From positions 7,689,047-7,753,046 of the forward strand of contig NC_046616.1 of NCBI RefSeq assembly GCF_900324465.2: a stretch of DNA of 64,000 nucleotides, read 5' to 3'. The translations under genes were made by a program, and so were the position numbers. Each line of letters begins with the position of its first letter. Position 1 is the stretch's first letter. The notes beneath the pieces were generated by a model, which was not told the origin of the DNA, made no database searches, and saw only the letters and a list, made by a program, of their open reading frames with translations. Below are positions 1-12,824 of the stretch, piece by piece. This DNA comes from Anabas testudineus (lineage: Eukaryota; Chordata; Actinopteri; Anabantiformes; Anabantidae).

Positions 1-490
1 CAATAAATATTTAAACGAGCACTACAGGTGCCCATGTTAATCATATTATTGAAGCTATATAAAAACATAACCCCATGAAGAAATAACATATTCAGGTACT
101 GGACCAAATGTTCTAGGTAGAAGCAATTTAGCATTTTTGTGCTTTTGGACGATCAAGAAGTTACTTTCAAACCACTGTAATGAGCTGGTGGTAAACTTCA
201 AAATGTTCTCTGATGTTTCTGAATTGTGACAAACTAGAAACAGGTTTAATGAAAATACATCCACACACCGTTGGCTTGTTAATTCTCACTTTACTCACAT
301 CACTGTGGACAATTTCATCATTAGTGACTCATCAGCGCATTTGTCTGTAGTGCACTTTTGAGTGTTTAGTGTTTTTAGCAGCATTTCAATAAGTACTTTC
401 ATTTGGCTGCCTTTTAACAAGTGCTGAGAGCTTTCATGTCCTTCAACAGACATTGTCTGAGTCCACCATGGTCGTCAGCATGGTTGATCA
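1..490 (-). other. Probable 3' UTR of the C1orf174-type gene
   Basis: This stretch lies immediately downstream of the minus-strand stop codon at 491-493 and holds no coding exon that I recognise. It is AT-rich. I see no obvious minus-strand AATAAA signal, so the transcript may end beyond the window edge. The assignment rests only on position. Confidence 0.4.
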
Positions 491-1993
491 TCAGTAAGTA
501 CCTCTGGTATCATCTCGCTGTGTACTGCTGAGGTCCACCTCCTCTTCATCACTGTCTTCTCGTGCGTAGTAATGGCGTCTCCTGCGCTCCCTCTGGACAC
601 AGGCAGAAGTTGCTGGTGATCTTTGGGGAAAGTCCTGTATGGAAGAAAAAACAAAAAATCCACAACTGTATCTGAGCTTTGCTGAAGAGCACCTTCACAC
701 TAAACAACCCTTCTGGGAAAAAAAGCTTTGTGAGCATGATATTGTGAAATTGTTCAGGAACTCTGGAAAAATCTCAAATGTGCATGACTGTCAAGCCTTT
801 AGGCAGCAGTTCATGAGAAACCTTCATGCTACAATGATGAATACATTTACACTGCCTCGGGGATAGTTGGAGGAACAGTTGTCACATGACACATGTCACT
901 GCTAGATCTAGAAATGCAATCTGAAACGCTAATATGCAAGAGGAAGCTATACACCATCTCTGAGCCTGAGCATATTAGAATTTTAAAAGAGATATATGAT
1001 GCCATCAAGGAAATTACTTTTCTCAGGACGTCAGGGGAATTCCAGCAGGCCTCTTTCTGCACATGTAGTGTAATTAAAAGTAGTACTGTACTGTAACTGT
1101 AGTACATGTGCTTCTGTCCCAACGTTTGAGTGCGGTACAACCATGAAAGTCAAATTTGCTTATATTTAGGAGGTAATTCTGAAGTTTGTACTTCAAAATG
1201 ACGTCAAACTAATAAAATCTGCCTCTCACTCGGACTCAGTCGGAGCTGAAACTGTTCTGTAAAGAAAACTTGGCCCTGAATGTGATGCAGGTCTGATCCT
1301 GAGGAGTTATCTGAATGTCATTAATGACTGTAAGGTAACAAAACTGAAGTTGGGTCAAGTAGAAGAACGTGTGTTTGTCAAATTTACAGAGCCAACTGAA
1401 ACGCCTCACCTGTACAGCATCCAGGTTTCCAAAGAACTGCTCCACAGGAAGAATCTGATTGCTGTCATCATCTGGAAAGATGTTTTTGCTGGTTTCTTCA
1501 TAATCCATCTCCTCGGACTCCTGTTTGTCGTGGATGTTGTTCACTCTGCAGCAGTCCAGATCCAGCACCGTTCTCAGCTTATTCTCTTTGCCGTCATGTC
1601 CTTCGACCTCTGGTGATGCCGAGCATCTCCTCCTGCCTGTGGACTGGTGGCACTCACAGCTAATACCAGAGAGTCTCTCCAGGCAACTGGCTGGGCCACT
1701 GACTTCTGAACTGCTCTCTGCTACTGAATGCGTCTTAGGACTTTTGATGCATCTCCTTCTTGTAGCAGAAGACTGTGTCACAAGGATAACACCATCAGTG
1801 CTTGTAATGTACTTTGTGTGCAGTTGTGAAATAAACCAAAGAAATTTAAATTCCTACTTAAAACAATCTTTTGACTTGTAAATTATATACAAAGACACTA
1901 TCTATCTATCTATCTATCTATCACAAACCTTTCTGGATATTTTCACCTCTGATGTACTCTTTCTCTTTCTAGTCTTCAGGTTGCTGAGTTGAC
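491..1993 (-). CDS. C1orf174: C1orf174-type protein (UPF0688), 5' end not found
   Basis: Three coding exons join in phase on the minus strand: 1947-1993 (47 nt, basic, reads QLSNLKTRKRKSTSE), 1410-1772 (121 codons) and 491-634 (stop at 491-493). The middle exon ends with the family signature DDDSNQILPVEQFFGNLDAVQ. The last exon continues with DFPQRSPATS, then an arginine-rich run and an acidic EDSDEEE stretch. This matches the end of human C1orf174, where an FFGN motif is followed by a basic and then an acidic tail. The family's function is unknown; its low-complexity, charged make-up suggests a nuclear protein. Splice sites are canonical. The entry phase of the 47-nt exon demands an upstream coding exon with the start codon, which I could not find up to about 3.6 kb. 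A good donor at about 3452 could end a first exon, but it has no in-frame ATG. Confidence 0.82.
1899..1922. repeat. (TATC)n microsatellite
   Basis: About six tandem TATC units lie in the intron between the 47-nt exon and the main exon of the C1orf174-type gene. No LINE tail is visible next to it, unlike the longer TATC tract at 12.8 kb. Confidence 0.9.
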
Positions 1994-3640
1994 CTGGCAT
2001 CTGCAAAGCGACATAAATTAGTTTGTTTAATTCAACACGCAAATGTCACAAACAGTTAATGAAAAATAAAAGTTGGTGGGGAGGCAGCTGTCACAATATG
2101 AGCAGCTCTGAGGCTCCTGGTAAGCAACAATTTAGCCAAGTAACTTTTCAAAAGCCCTGTAATAAAGTAGGTTAACTTCAATTTATGTTGATTTTTTTAT
2201 GTGAGCCACCTGTAGCAGGACCAAGCCATGAATTCTATGTCTGACTTGCATGATCACTGTCACGCTGTTTGAGTTAGGTATATTTATGATATAATACATG
2301 GTTTATTTCAGCCACAGACAGACAGATAATATTTTCCAGAAACACAAATTGATAAAAAGACATGACAGGATGTAAGTCATCACTTTATCAAAGAGCCAGG
2401 TGAGTGACGGGTGCTGTAGCATGACTTAAGAGGTGCGCCTGGTTTTGACTGATAACATTCCTACAACAAAGACTGGTGCTAAATAGGCCTTTTCTGTGAA
2501 CGAGCCAGGCCACATTCTTTCAAGTACTGTTTTTTTTCTGAGAAATGTAAAAATGTCACATTATTTGCTCCTCTGACACAAACACTCGAGTTTGTGTAGA
2601 AATTTGGTTGACTTGGTTTTATTTTGAAAATATTCTCCCTTTGAAATGTGTGGGGTCTTTCAGCAGGAAACATTTAAAACGCTTTTCATCAAACTCATCT
2701 GGAGTAACTAATGGTAGAATTAGATAATTATGGCATTTTGGATCAAATTTCCCCATGAGGATCAATGAAGTAGAGTATGCATGTGATCTTATTTTGGCCA
2801 AACTCCATCCAAAATATTGCACATTTAACGTCACTTTAACCCTCTGTTGTGCCTCTGTGAGCGCCATTACCATCTGAATCTTAATCCACCAACGCTATAT
2901 TTAGAGCTTTGACGAATGCCAAAACTCAGCCGAATTGAAACTAATAAACGACAGCTCACACCTGAACTGTTAAGAAAACACTAGATTAAAAGTAATGTAA
3001 TTGAGCTTCTGATCACTGAATTACGCACGGAGTGTCGGTAAAGGAGCCGCCACGGCAGCAGGGACGTCTACAACATAAACAAATTAAAGTCACATGGAGC
3101 AGACGCGACGTCAGCGCCGTCTGCGATGATAGTGAAACAGACTTGGACGTTTTAATGACAGCTATGATCTCATTAAAGCTCACTAAACGATAGTTGACAT
3201 GTGAGCTACATGCTAATGATGCTAGCAGCGAAGCTATTAAACAGCATCAACTCAGCTTAGCTAGCTTCAACACTTACCCTGTGCACTCCCTGATAATAAG
3301 GCTGCTGTTGACCCCGATATCAAACGTGTCGACTGTCGACTTGTTCTTAATTAGCTTTAAAACCAGCTGCTTTCGGCGAACTGGTGAAAATGGAGGTAAT
3401 TGCAGGATGATGTCGTCGGTAGCAGCTGCTCAGTGGGAGAGGTTCACTCACAGGTCGCAGCTCTGCAGGTCCACCTCACACCAGGACCCGGCTCCTAACT
3501 CCCCGGTTTCATGCTACTGTTTTGCTCATCGAGCGAAGTTTGTCTGTTTAAAACTTGAAAGACTGACAATAAACTGCATTTAAATTAAAGCCCATTAAAA
3601 TAAAAATAACTAAATAAAGAAGACATGTCATGTAATTCCA
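1994..3640 (-). other. Putative 5' intron and promoter side of the C1orf174-type gene
   Basis: No coding exon was recognised here. Between about 3.0 and 3.5 kb the sequence becomes richer in CpG, as expected near a promoter. On the minus strand a consensus donor (CGACCT|gtgagt) lies at 3452, which could end a first, possibly non-coding, exon. The gene's missing start exon should be sought here. Confidence 0.35.
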
Positions 3641-3648
3641 CGACCTCT

Positions 3649-3663
3649 CCACTAGAGGGCGCT
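3649..3663 (+). promoter_or_regulatory. CTCF-like motif
   Basis: The sequence CCACTAGAGGGCGCT is a near-perfect match to the vertebrate CTCF core (CCASYAGRGGGCR type). It sits between the 5' side of the C1orf174-type gene and the B3GNT7-like gene, a plausible boundary position. Motif match only; occupancy is not shown. Confidence 0.6.
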
Positions 3664-4615
3664 AGACGTTTTGACTACAGGTCAGGCTGCATCTCGTTAA
3701 TTGGATTAAGTTGTAGTTTTAAGTGTTTTGAATAGTTTTTAGATCCGATATGAAATAAAAACAAACAAATATTTGAGATTTGGCAGACTGTAATAACATT
3801 AAAACCTATTCACTAAAAGTAGTTAGTGTCTAATTTCTGATGCAACTGGAATTAATTATACTGTACATTAAAAAACGGAGTTTTCCCTTCAAGTCACATT
3901 TACAATTCGTATTAATAAATATGAACTGTGTTTTGAACAGCATTTATATGAAGATTTTTACTTTAATGTCTTTATTGTTTATGAGGTAAAATGACTGAAT
4001 GAATATACTGTACAATTAGTGGGAGTTTTATTTTTAATACATAGAATTAAAATATATATTGAATTTTTAAAATACTTTTTATATTGTGCTGTACTGTGTT
4101 AATGTGTAACCCTGGAAACGTTGCTCGTCATATTGCCTACAACAAAATTAATGAAATTAATGAAAGATCAGACTTGAATTACTTAGTAATTCTATTTATT
4201 ATCGATACCATTTTCATTTCCATGTGAAAATTACCAGATGGAAACACAGATAAAGTGGACATTCAACCTGTAGTGTGTGAAAAACCTGCTGGTTTCAGAG
4301 CACTGTGCATCATCAGGGGGTGGGGATACTGGGGTGGAGTGTTGTGGATGACAAACTCCAAGTCTTCAGTTGTCCTGTCAGTCTGCTTAGAGACCGAAGA
4401 CAGAGCAGAGGTCCGGGGGACATGCTGCGTATCCTGAGACTTCACTGAGCGCTGTAAAGGCCAAAGGGGCCCCGGTCCCAACTCGGTGTCAAGGTTCTCA
4501 CGAAGCCGGGGCGCAGACTCCGGTGTCCGGATGAGAAGGGACAGAGGAGCCGGACTATGAAGACAGAGGCTCCAGCATCCTGAAGGTCTGTGGTCGCCGC
4601 TGCGAGAGGAGAGCC

Positions 4616-5815
4616 ATGGATAATATTGTCCGCAGAAAGCTGGTCGGGTTCATCAGACCCCTGCTCACTCTGTGTCTCATCCTTGCGTCTCTCCTTATGC
4701 TCCAAAAGCTGAAACTGCCAGAGAAGGACGAGTTCGGACACAAACATGTGAGAGAGAACATGTGGTGCGGTAAGGACTGTTTTTCACTCAGACAGGGGAA
4801 AACTCAGGACGATTTGGACGCGCAGCGGGTTTCCAACAGGACTCCCCCTGAATGGGACGCGCAGGTTCTCAACTGCACTGAGGACTCGTCGTTGAGGTCC
4901 CAGGACTGGTTCCGGCGCCTGGACCCGAGATTTCACCAGTTCGTCCTGCACAGACACTGCAGGTACTTCCCCATGCTCATTAACCACCCGGAGAAGTGCG
5001 CGGACGGAGAGGTGCACCTCCTCATGGTGGTCAAGTCCATTATTGAGCAGCACGACCGCAGGGAGGCTGTGCGTAAAACCTGGGGTAAGGAGCAGACGGT
5101 GGATGGGAAGAAGATCAAAACGTTGTTTCTTCTGGGAACCCCATCGGCTGGAAAGGACGCCAGTAACCTCCAGAAGCTGATCGAGTACGAGGACATGATA
5201 TACGGGGACATCCTGCAGTGGGACTTCATGGACACCTTCTTCAACCTGACCCTGAAAGAGATCAACTTTCTCAAGTGGTTCGACATATTCTGCCCCAACG
5301 TGCAGTTCATCTTTAAAGGAGACGACGACGTCTTTGTGAATACGCGTAACCTGCTGGAGTTCATCAGCTTCGAAGTGGAGGAGCGCAAAGAGGCCGACCT
5401 GTTCGTGGGGGACACCATCCACAAGGCGATCCCCATCCGGAACCGGCAGAGCAAGTACTACATTCCCAAAGAGCTGTACGACAAGTCCTACCCGCCTTAT
5501 GTTGGCGGTGGGGGGTTTCTGATGTCCGCCGTGCTGGCCAGGAGGCTCTTTGTGGTCTCAGAGGAGCTGGAGCTGTATCCCATTGACGATGTGTTTTTGG
5601 GCATGTGCCTGAAGAAGCTTAATGTGGCCCCGCAGATGCACCCGGGCTTCAAGACCTTCGGCATCACCAAACGTAGAGTGAGCAAAATGAACAACGACCC
5701 CTGCTTCTACAAAGCCCTCATAGTGGTGCACAAACTGATCGCGCAGGACCTGGTCAACATGTGGAGCGTGGTGCACAACAAGGAGCTGATTTGCGCACAG
5801 AGGAGCACCATATGA
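4616..5815 (+). CDS. b3gnt7: Beta-1,3-N-acetylglucosaminyltransferase 7-like
   Basis: An intronless 399-aa reading frame for a type II Golgi glycosyltransferase of family GT31. It should transfer GlcNAc in beta-1,3 linkage to galactose on poly-N-acetyllactosamine or keratan-sulfate-type chains. The start has a good context (gagccATGG). Residues 12-30 form the signal-anchor membrane segment after a short basic cytosolic tail. Family landmarks follow: HCRYFPMLINHPEKC (114-128), HDRREAVRKTWG (146-157), the metal-binding DDD at 236-238 within FKGDDDVFVN, the YVGGGGFLM block (295-303) and YPIDDVFLGMCL (321-332). There are N-glycosylation sequons at Asn74, Asn86 and Asn210. Human B3GNT7 is about 400 aa and is the closest family member I can recall, through the shared DTFFNLTLKEI and GFKTFGI stretches. 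Other B3GNTs are possible but less likely. The single coding exon is usual for this family. Confidence 0.87.
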   Translation: MDNIVRRKLVGFIRPLLTLCLILASLLMLQKLKLPEKDEFGHKHVRENMWCGKDCFSLRQGKTQDDLDAQRVSNRTPPEWDAQVLNCTEDSSLRSQDWFRRLDPRFHQFVLHRHCRYFPMLINHPEKCADGEVHLLMVVKSIIEQHDRREAVRKTWGKEQTVDGKKIKTLFLLGTPSAGKDASNLQKLIEYEDMIYGDILQWDFMDTFFNLTLKEINFLKWFDIFCPNVQFIFKGDDDVFVNTRNLLEFISFEVEERKEADLFVGDTIHKAIPIRNRQSKYYIPKELYDKSYPPYVGGGGFLMSAVLARRLFVVSEELELYPIDDVFLGMCLKKLNVAPQMHPGFKTFGITKRRVSKMNNDPCFYKALIVVHKLIAQDLVNMWSVVHNKELICAQRSTI

Positions 5816-8182
5816 TTGTCCCTTTCCTATAAACTGCAGCAAATACACTGAGGCTACACAAAGCTGAACCAGTGACATGGACGGTCTGAAGACTGGCGAC
5901 GTGCAACCGATCATCTACACGATGATCTTCACACTTCACATCTGTGAGTCTGCAGTCATGTAGTTAAGGGAGGGGGACTTCATCAGACCGCAAATTCCAG
6001 CTCTATGACTTTGTGAAGACCACTAGCGTATAAATCAACAGTGCCATTTCAGATTGAAGTGTCATGGCTCTACTGTGACAGTCTGAAATTTGCGGTTTTA
6101 ATTGAGAGTTTCTTCATTTGTTTGCGGTCATATTTCAGCACATCAGTGGGATTGCCAAAGTGGACTATGTGGACTCTCAAAACACACAATGAGTGATGAC
6201 TTTGTTTGGGATTGAAATTGTAAAAATCAAATGAAGTGGGTTTATTAAGTTAATATATTGTTGTATTTTCTTATGTGCTTTACAGAGGAAGGCCAAAACC
6301 AAAGAAATCACATTATATATTATGTTTAGTACTGTAAATATCTTTAGATCATTTTGTAAATACAGAATGGATGTTGAAGGTTTTGATATATGGGTGTGTC
6401 AGAAAAACACATAGCTGAGGGCACTCGAGAATATCTAGCTAAGATGAGCTTTTAATTCCCATCTTAGTATATTACTGTACGCCTCATACCTAAATACAGA
6501 GCTGCTAATCATAGGAAGCTAGTGTTAGAACGCATTCACCATATGAAATCACATTTGCAGTGTTCTGCTTAGTGTAGCTTTATTTAAACAAATACAGTGC
6601 ACTTACAGAATGAGCGTTTAATTGCAAAAGTATGCAGAAATACTGACTAATACGCACATAAAACACAATTAAATATCCATTGTGGCAACACCTCAGTACA
6701 GAAGCGCATTAAAGCAAACGTGATGGACTGAAAAATTAGACACTAAATATATTTTTGTATGACTCTACTAGGTGGAAGCGGTTTGTGCACTAGTATACAC
6801 ACATTAATAAATAAGCTTTAATTCTGTATTTTAAAAAAATCAGAGACTCAGACTGTTTTAAGGATGTTTCTGTTAAGAGATTTTTACAATCAATGCTGAC
6901 TTAATGCGTAGTACAACAGAAGCAGTAATATTAAGGTGTTAACTATAAATCTAGTTCATTATTGTTTTAGACCTTTAATTCTGAGATTGTGGTTGAATTA
7001 GGTTTAAAGAAACTGAAGTATTTGAAACTGTTGGTGCTTTTGTCATATCCAACAGAAAGCAGGAAGAGCTGAGGAGAAGTACTACTGTAAACATTCTTCC
7101 TGTTCATTTAATTTAATTTTTGAACCTATGCCAAGGTAAAAGCTATATTTTGTCTGTCTCACTACACTAGTACTGTATAAAGCATAAAACTCTACTGTCT
7201 ATTCACGATTGTCAGTAGGCATTAAGTGGAAGAATAAATGAAGTCCATACTGTACTACAATTCAGCCGTGCAGCATTATTCCTTTGGCAAAGTGCTACTT
7301 TAATTCGCCTGTTTAATATATTTAAGACTAAAAATTAAAAGAACATGAAAACAGATGGCAAAGTGTGAAGCTGACAGCAAAACTACACTCAGGTTGTTAA
7401 TGGATTCAGGGCTAAAGCTGGAATTTTCTTCAGCTGATGGTTCATTCCTCCACAACTTGTATTACTACTTTAACAGGGAGTTTATTCCAGGTATCAGACA
7501 GGTGTGTTTGTTTCCAGTCAGTGTTAGTGATGAGATTGACTGACTGATAGTAACTGAAGAACTGAGTCATACCTGTAGACTTCCGACAAAGTCATGAATA
7601 TATTTTTATTTTTATCCTGAGTTTTAATGGATAATTTGTATGAGAAACATATAGGTCTCACTAATACCTTAATAATACCCCATACTATCTGACTTAAAGT
7701 CAGGTTCATTGCATCTTTAATTTTGACCATTCTTTTATTAATCTGTCTTTGTGAATTATTTAAACTAAGTGGATTAAACTTAATCTAAAAAGTTAACTCT
7801 TTCACTTCTTCTAAGAAGTGCAATTATCTCTGTCATGGCACTGACCCTAAGGAAAACAACAGCCTTAAAAACTAAATATACATATAAGGAGATATTAGTA
7901 CACAGAGAACACAATATGTTCATGTTTATTAGCCTGGCAGGTGAATGATGCTTTGGGCTTCATTTATGGATAAAATAACTACTGTACGTCCAGGTGTCTC
8001 TTCTCTATGTATGATTTCCTAGCAAAACAGGACTCATTCAAATCAGTCAGTCAAGTGGTATTGGCCATCAGTGAACACATGCAAAACTGCATGTATGGGA
8101 CCGGAAAATATGGGAATGAGATAGTGCCACTGTTGGGATGTTTGCTGCTGTTGGGTTCCTCCTCCGGGCAGTTTATAAAGTT
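5816..8182. other. Convergent 3' ends of b3gnt7 (plus) and CEP104 (minus)
   Basis: No gene is seen here. A plus-strand AATAAA at 6806-6811 could end the b3gnt7 transcript. A minus-strand AATAAA (TTTATT at about 7925 on the plus strand) could end CEP104. Short open frames, such as the one at 7355-7543, show no family resemblance. Confidence 0.45.
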
Positions 8183-11100
8183 TCAAAACTTCCCTCTGGC
8201 CAGGCCTGGGATCCGGCTGCCTCTGCCAACAGGCCGGCTCCTGGCCCCGACTGACCAGGACTGCTTTATCTTAGCTCCACCGACAGTTCTGCCTGGTAAC
8301 CCACAAACAGACATAATGGTTATAATGACATGCCTATTATATTTCATCCTTTCAGTAAAACACCTTTACGCCTTTCAGCCAAACAAAACCTGTGTTCTTT
8401 TCTATTGTTTCCCAATAAACAAAGCAGCCATCACTTGTGATGTGAGTACAAACAGGAAGGTTTCATGATGTCAGCTACTCGTGGTGCTGTGGGCGCATAC
8501 TGGGAGACATGCTCTCTTATTATGTGCTGGAAGATCAGGTATATGCTGGGCTCGCGTCACAAGGCTTACAGTCAATACACAGTAGGCTAGCAAATGTGTT
8601 TCGTCAGAGAAGAAACAATATGAACATGACTAATGGGAAATACTACAAGTCAAGGTGCCAGTGCCATTCTGTAAACTACTAAAGAATTAGCACCAAAAAA
8701 ATTGTTTTTTTCTCCCAGGAAATACAACATATTTAGGGAATGTAACCAAAGTTTATTCTGTCATCTATTAACTAGATTGTTCATTAGACAAGACAGATTT
8801 AGAGCTTTGCTAAACTATTTCCCGGGGGAATCCCTGAAAAGTAAAAAGTTTAGCATTAGTTCATCTTTGTCCTTTTAGAGCCCACATGCTCAATAACACA
8901 ATACAGTCCTAATACAGACTGAAATAAATATTACTGTCAGAAAATCTCAAATCAAAATTACACTCAATGTGGGTTCATGGTGACGTGATGCAAACTGGTG
9001 ACGCATTTCAAACACATTACCTCATGTGTTATCTATGGTTACAGTTGTGTTAAGAAATTTAATTTCAACACAAGAATAGTAGCTGGTAATCTTTTTATAA
9101 CACAGAAAACAAATGATGTGCTGGTAGGATTCACATTAGAGGTTATGGTAATAAGTAAGAGTCGCATATGACGCGTCAGTAATAATAAAAAATGATCATC
9201 ATTCAGAGTGGACATGCAGTGTGTTCTGTGAATCACCTGGGCGTGGGGGTGTAATTTTAAGGCAACTAAAACTGACAGGCAATTAGGGTACAAAAATAGA
9301 AGTAATACATTGAATAGGCATTAGCATTTCATTACATGCACAAAAAATAAGTAATTTTCTATAACAAAAACAAAAAAGAACAATTCCTGTGATATAAACT
9401 TATTGCAAGTTTTCTTACAACTACTACGATAATTGTAAATGATCGCTAAGTGGATACACAAGTGCCCAACACTGGCCTCGTAATTAAATCCGTCACTATT
9501 TTTACGTGCCTCCTTCTGTGCACTGGGGCAGGAAACCATAGTGGAAAAACGGCAGCATTAAGCGTGAGCACTTTCTACAGCTCTCACACTGAACATTGGG
9601 GGTAGGTGTAAGCAGGGAGTGTATGAATGCTTTACCTTGTGCTGGTTGGGTTCTCTGGGACACCACAGTCCTACGTGGGTTTTGTTTACAGCCCTCCCTG
9701 CCCATGAGGTGAGCCTTCCAGGCCTGGAACAGGGACAAAGTCGCTCAGTGAGTCTAGTCCTCTCCCAGAAACAGTCTCGATCAGGGCAACCATGGCTGAC
9801 TGTAGGTCCAGTCAATGCCCAAATGGCTGCCCTCCCTCCAACTAACACTGCAGTCTTTCATGGGGATTTAACTCAGAGTTCTGGCAGTACGAGTGTGACT
9901 TTCTGTGAGTTTTTTCTTCATTAGATATTTAAGGTATGCAAGGTGACAGGCTGCAAGTCGCGAGACAGGTTTTGAATGAGAATAGAGATTAGTCTAATTA
10001 CACACTTTAAAATAATGACTACGTCTTTGATATGTTACTGTATATACAACTAGTAGAGGGAGAGGTTTGCAGGACTGAAATTCGCAGACAAACATCATGG
10101 AGCATGATGTCCTTCCATGGCTAATTAATATCAGTTTATCTAGTTCTACCACTCGCTACATTGCACATGTTGACTCACTGGCATAAGATGCAACTTTTTA
10201 TTTTGCTTTATACCAGCAGCTGCTACTGTTTGTATTGAAATAGTGTAAAATGAATTACTTCCAATAATGCAGTTTACCAATTTTCATATTTTACGAACAT
10301 AAACATACATTGTATTATAAAGTGGGTAAGAAAGAAAAACAGCTTTTGTTTATGTGAAATGGGATTATTGTTTTATGGTCACATAACTGTGATTAGGTTT
10401 ATACTTTATACTTTTATTGTGTACTGGCAGTGTCAAATTCTAAATGAACGCGACCAAACAAACTAAGCGGTTGAAAGGCATTCATACACAAATGATGGTA
10501 ATAATAGGATCTGAGGAAGTGTTTTATTGCTGGAGTCATTCAACTCCACAATAGCAGAAAGGCGACAAAGACTAATGAAAGGTGACACCTGCTGTTACAG
10601 CTTTGGGTACGTCAGGTAGTCTTGTAAACACAAAAAACATAAACATACAATAAATAAACAGAAAATTCTTTTCTGTCTGAGAATAAAGGTGACTGATGAT
10701 TCACTTCCTTCATTCATCCTTGTCCAGGCCTGCCGACCTCTCTCAGTATTCAATGAATGCTTGTTTTTTTGTAGTTACCCATTTAGATGACATTTCCTCA
10801 CAGATCCATTCTGTTCTGTTAATTTATGCTGAAATAAGATCAGCAATTGCTAGAAATGTTTAACTGCAACCTTATCCTGTTTCAAATCTGAGGGAAGCTG
10901 CCAGTACTACTGGAATTACAGGAAACTGAACCTTTAAAAACAACAGAATAATACATTTCTCCCAGCATTTATTTTTATTTGTATCAAAAGAACTGTGGTA
11001 TTCTGACCCACCATTTACTACAAAACTATTTTAGTTTAGGTTTTATATGGAAACACCTACAAAGAATTGCACTTGACTGCACTTTACGTGGCTCTAATAG

Positions 11101-12770
11101 GAATGTAAAAAAAGTGATGACGCTTCATACTTTTTGACACCAATTAAACACAAAAATGCCAAAGGTTTCAAGAAAACAGACATGTACAACGGTGGTGCTT
11201 AATATTAAATGCTTCCTATCATCAAAGTCGGAAATCAGAAAAAAAACGAGTCAGTTCAAACCCAGACTGTGTGAAAGCTCTTGTCAAACAACATCTAGTT
11301 TCTTTTTCATCTTCTAAAAAATGCAGTCAGGCAGACAGGTGAGAAAAAAATGGCCTTACTCATATAGTTGGCATAAAGAGAATCTCACCTCCTCTCCCGG
11401 CATGAAGTTATTGTGACACAGAGGACAATGGTCGGAGCCCTTCCCAGAGATGGAAGCTAAAAGAAAAACACAACACATTTACACTGTTGGTTTCTCAATT
11501 TGACAAGAGCTTCCCTAACAATCTGAAGAAAGTGATAAAAATGTGACACTAACAAAACACTTTTAAATTTAATTCACATTTGGAAAATGAAAAAAGGGCA
11601 AATACTATGACAATTAAACATTTTGCTAAGAAAAGATGTTAGAAAGAGTTGCTATGGTGATCCCAAAGGCTCACTGGTGATAATTATTTATGGAAAAATA
11701 TAGTTGGAGTAACCCCTGGATATTCTGGCTTTTTAATTTCAAGAATGCTAAAAGCAGTTAGTTCTTAAATTGTGCATTACTTATGAAGTGAGACTCTTCT
11801 TTCAAGTTAGAAGAAGTTTCAAGAGACTGAAGAAGCTACTTGGATGAGTAGTGAAACGTTTTAACCTAGCAAAAGGAAGTCCAGTTGCCATGACTCAACT
11901 TCCAGATTCTTTCAAGTTAGTAGGTACAGTGAGAGTAAACTGGAAAAAGAATGAATCACATAATATCATATTACATAATAAATACTTTTAGTCCACTGCA
12001 TTTTACCATTCTTACAAAACGACATATACAAACAATACAATGCACAAGTAATGTATTTTACAGGACTAGCCTGTCTGGCTTGTTTAAGATTATATGCATG
12101 TCTTTAGCATACCTTCAAAATTAAAGTTGGCCTCTGTTAAACCTTATGAAGCATGCCAAAGAAGTGCTGACATTATACACTTCAATATGATTTATATATG
12201 CTAATGATTATCTGTTGTAGGCGTATCTGTCCCTTAAAAATACAATGCCATATATAAACCTGATGACAGATGATCTAAACACACATCTTAGTACTGCTAA
12301 CTTATCAATGTAAGGTTCTTAGCTGGCTCTGTGCTGGGGGCTTCTCCGGAACCTTTAGAGCAGGTGGTGGAGAGGAGGATGCTGTACAAACTCCTGAGCA
12401 TTATGGAGAACAGTTCACATCCTCTCCACAGCCCACTAGTCAAACAGCGGAGCAGTTTTAGTCAGAGACTTCTCCAGCTCTGCTGTGACAAGGAAAGGTT
12501 CAGGAAGTCATTTGTGTCTACAGCCATCAGCCTGTACAATGACTCCCTGACAGAGAGTCAGTGTCCACGCTGCTGGTTTAACAATATGTAACTAAGTCAC
12601 TTTACATTCAAGTTCTACAGTGTGTTTTGTTGTTATTACTGTCTATACTGTGTGTTATTCTTGTACTGTGTTCCGTGTATTGTTGTGTAGATCATGTTAC
12701 TCAATGTTCAAATGTTTTTGTGTGTAATGGCTGCTGCAACACCAAAATTTCCCCTTGGGGATAAATAAAG

Positions 12771-12824
<54 letters not shown>

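Noticed and set aside
1350-1881. Plus-strand open frames of 88 and 118 codons
   Set aside because: They are the opposite strand of the main C1orf174-type exon.
2619-2873. An 84-codon minus-strand frame as the missing C1orf174-type start exon
   Set aside because: Its composition is unlike the basic, Ser-rich N-terminus of the family, and no donor gives the needed phase.
4784-5914. Minus-strand frames of up to 212 codons across b3gnt7
   Set aside because: They are antisense shadows of a GC-rich single-exon gene and have no family resemblance.
5816-8182. DFFB expected next to CEP104
   Set aside because: No CIDE-N or nuclease-like coding stretch was found on either strand here or elsewhere in the window.
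8007-8468. A 153-codon plus-strand open frame
   Set aside because: It lies antisense to the last CEP104 exon, which explains its composition. It resembles no family.
9558-9924. Open frames of about 100 codons on both strands
   Set aside because: They overlap the CEP104 exon at 9636-9723 in other frames; only the frame reading AWKAHLMG is real.
12331-12591. An 86-codon plus-strand open frame taken as a host gene
   Set aside because: Its wording (RFRKSFV...LYNDS) and the TATC tail identify the 3' end of an L2-like LINE.
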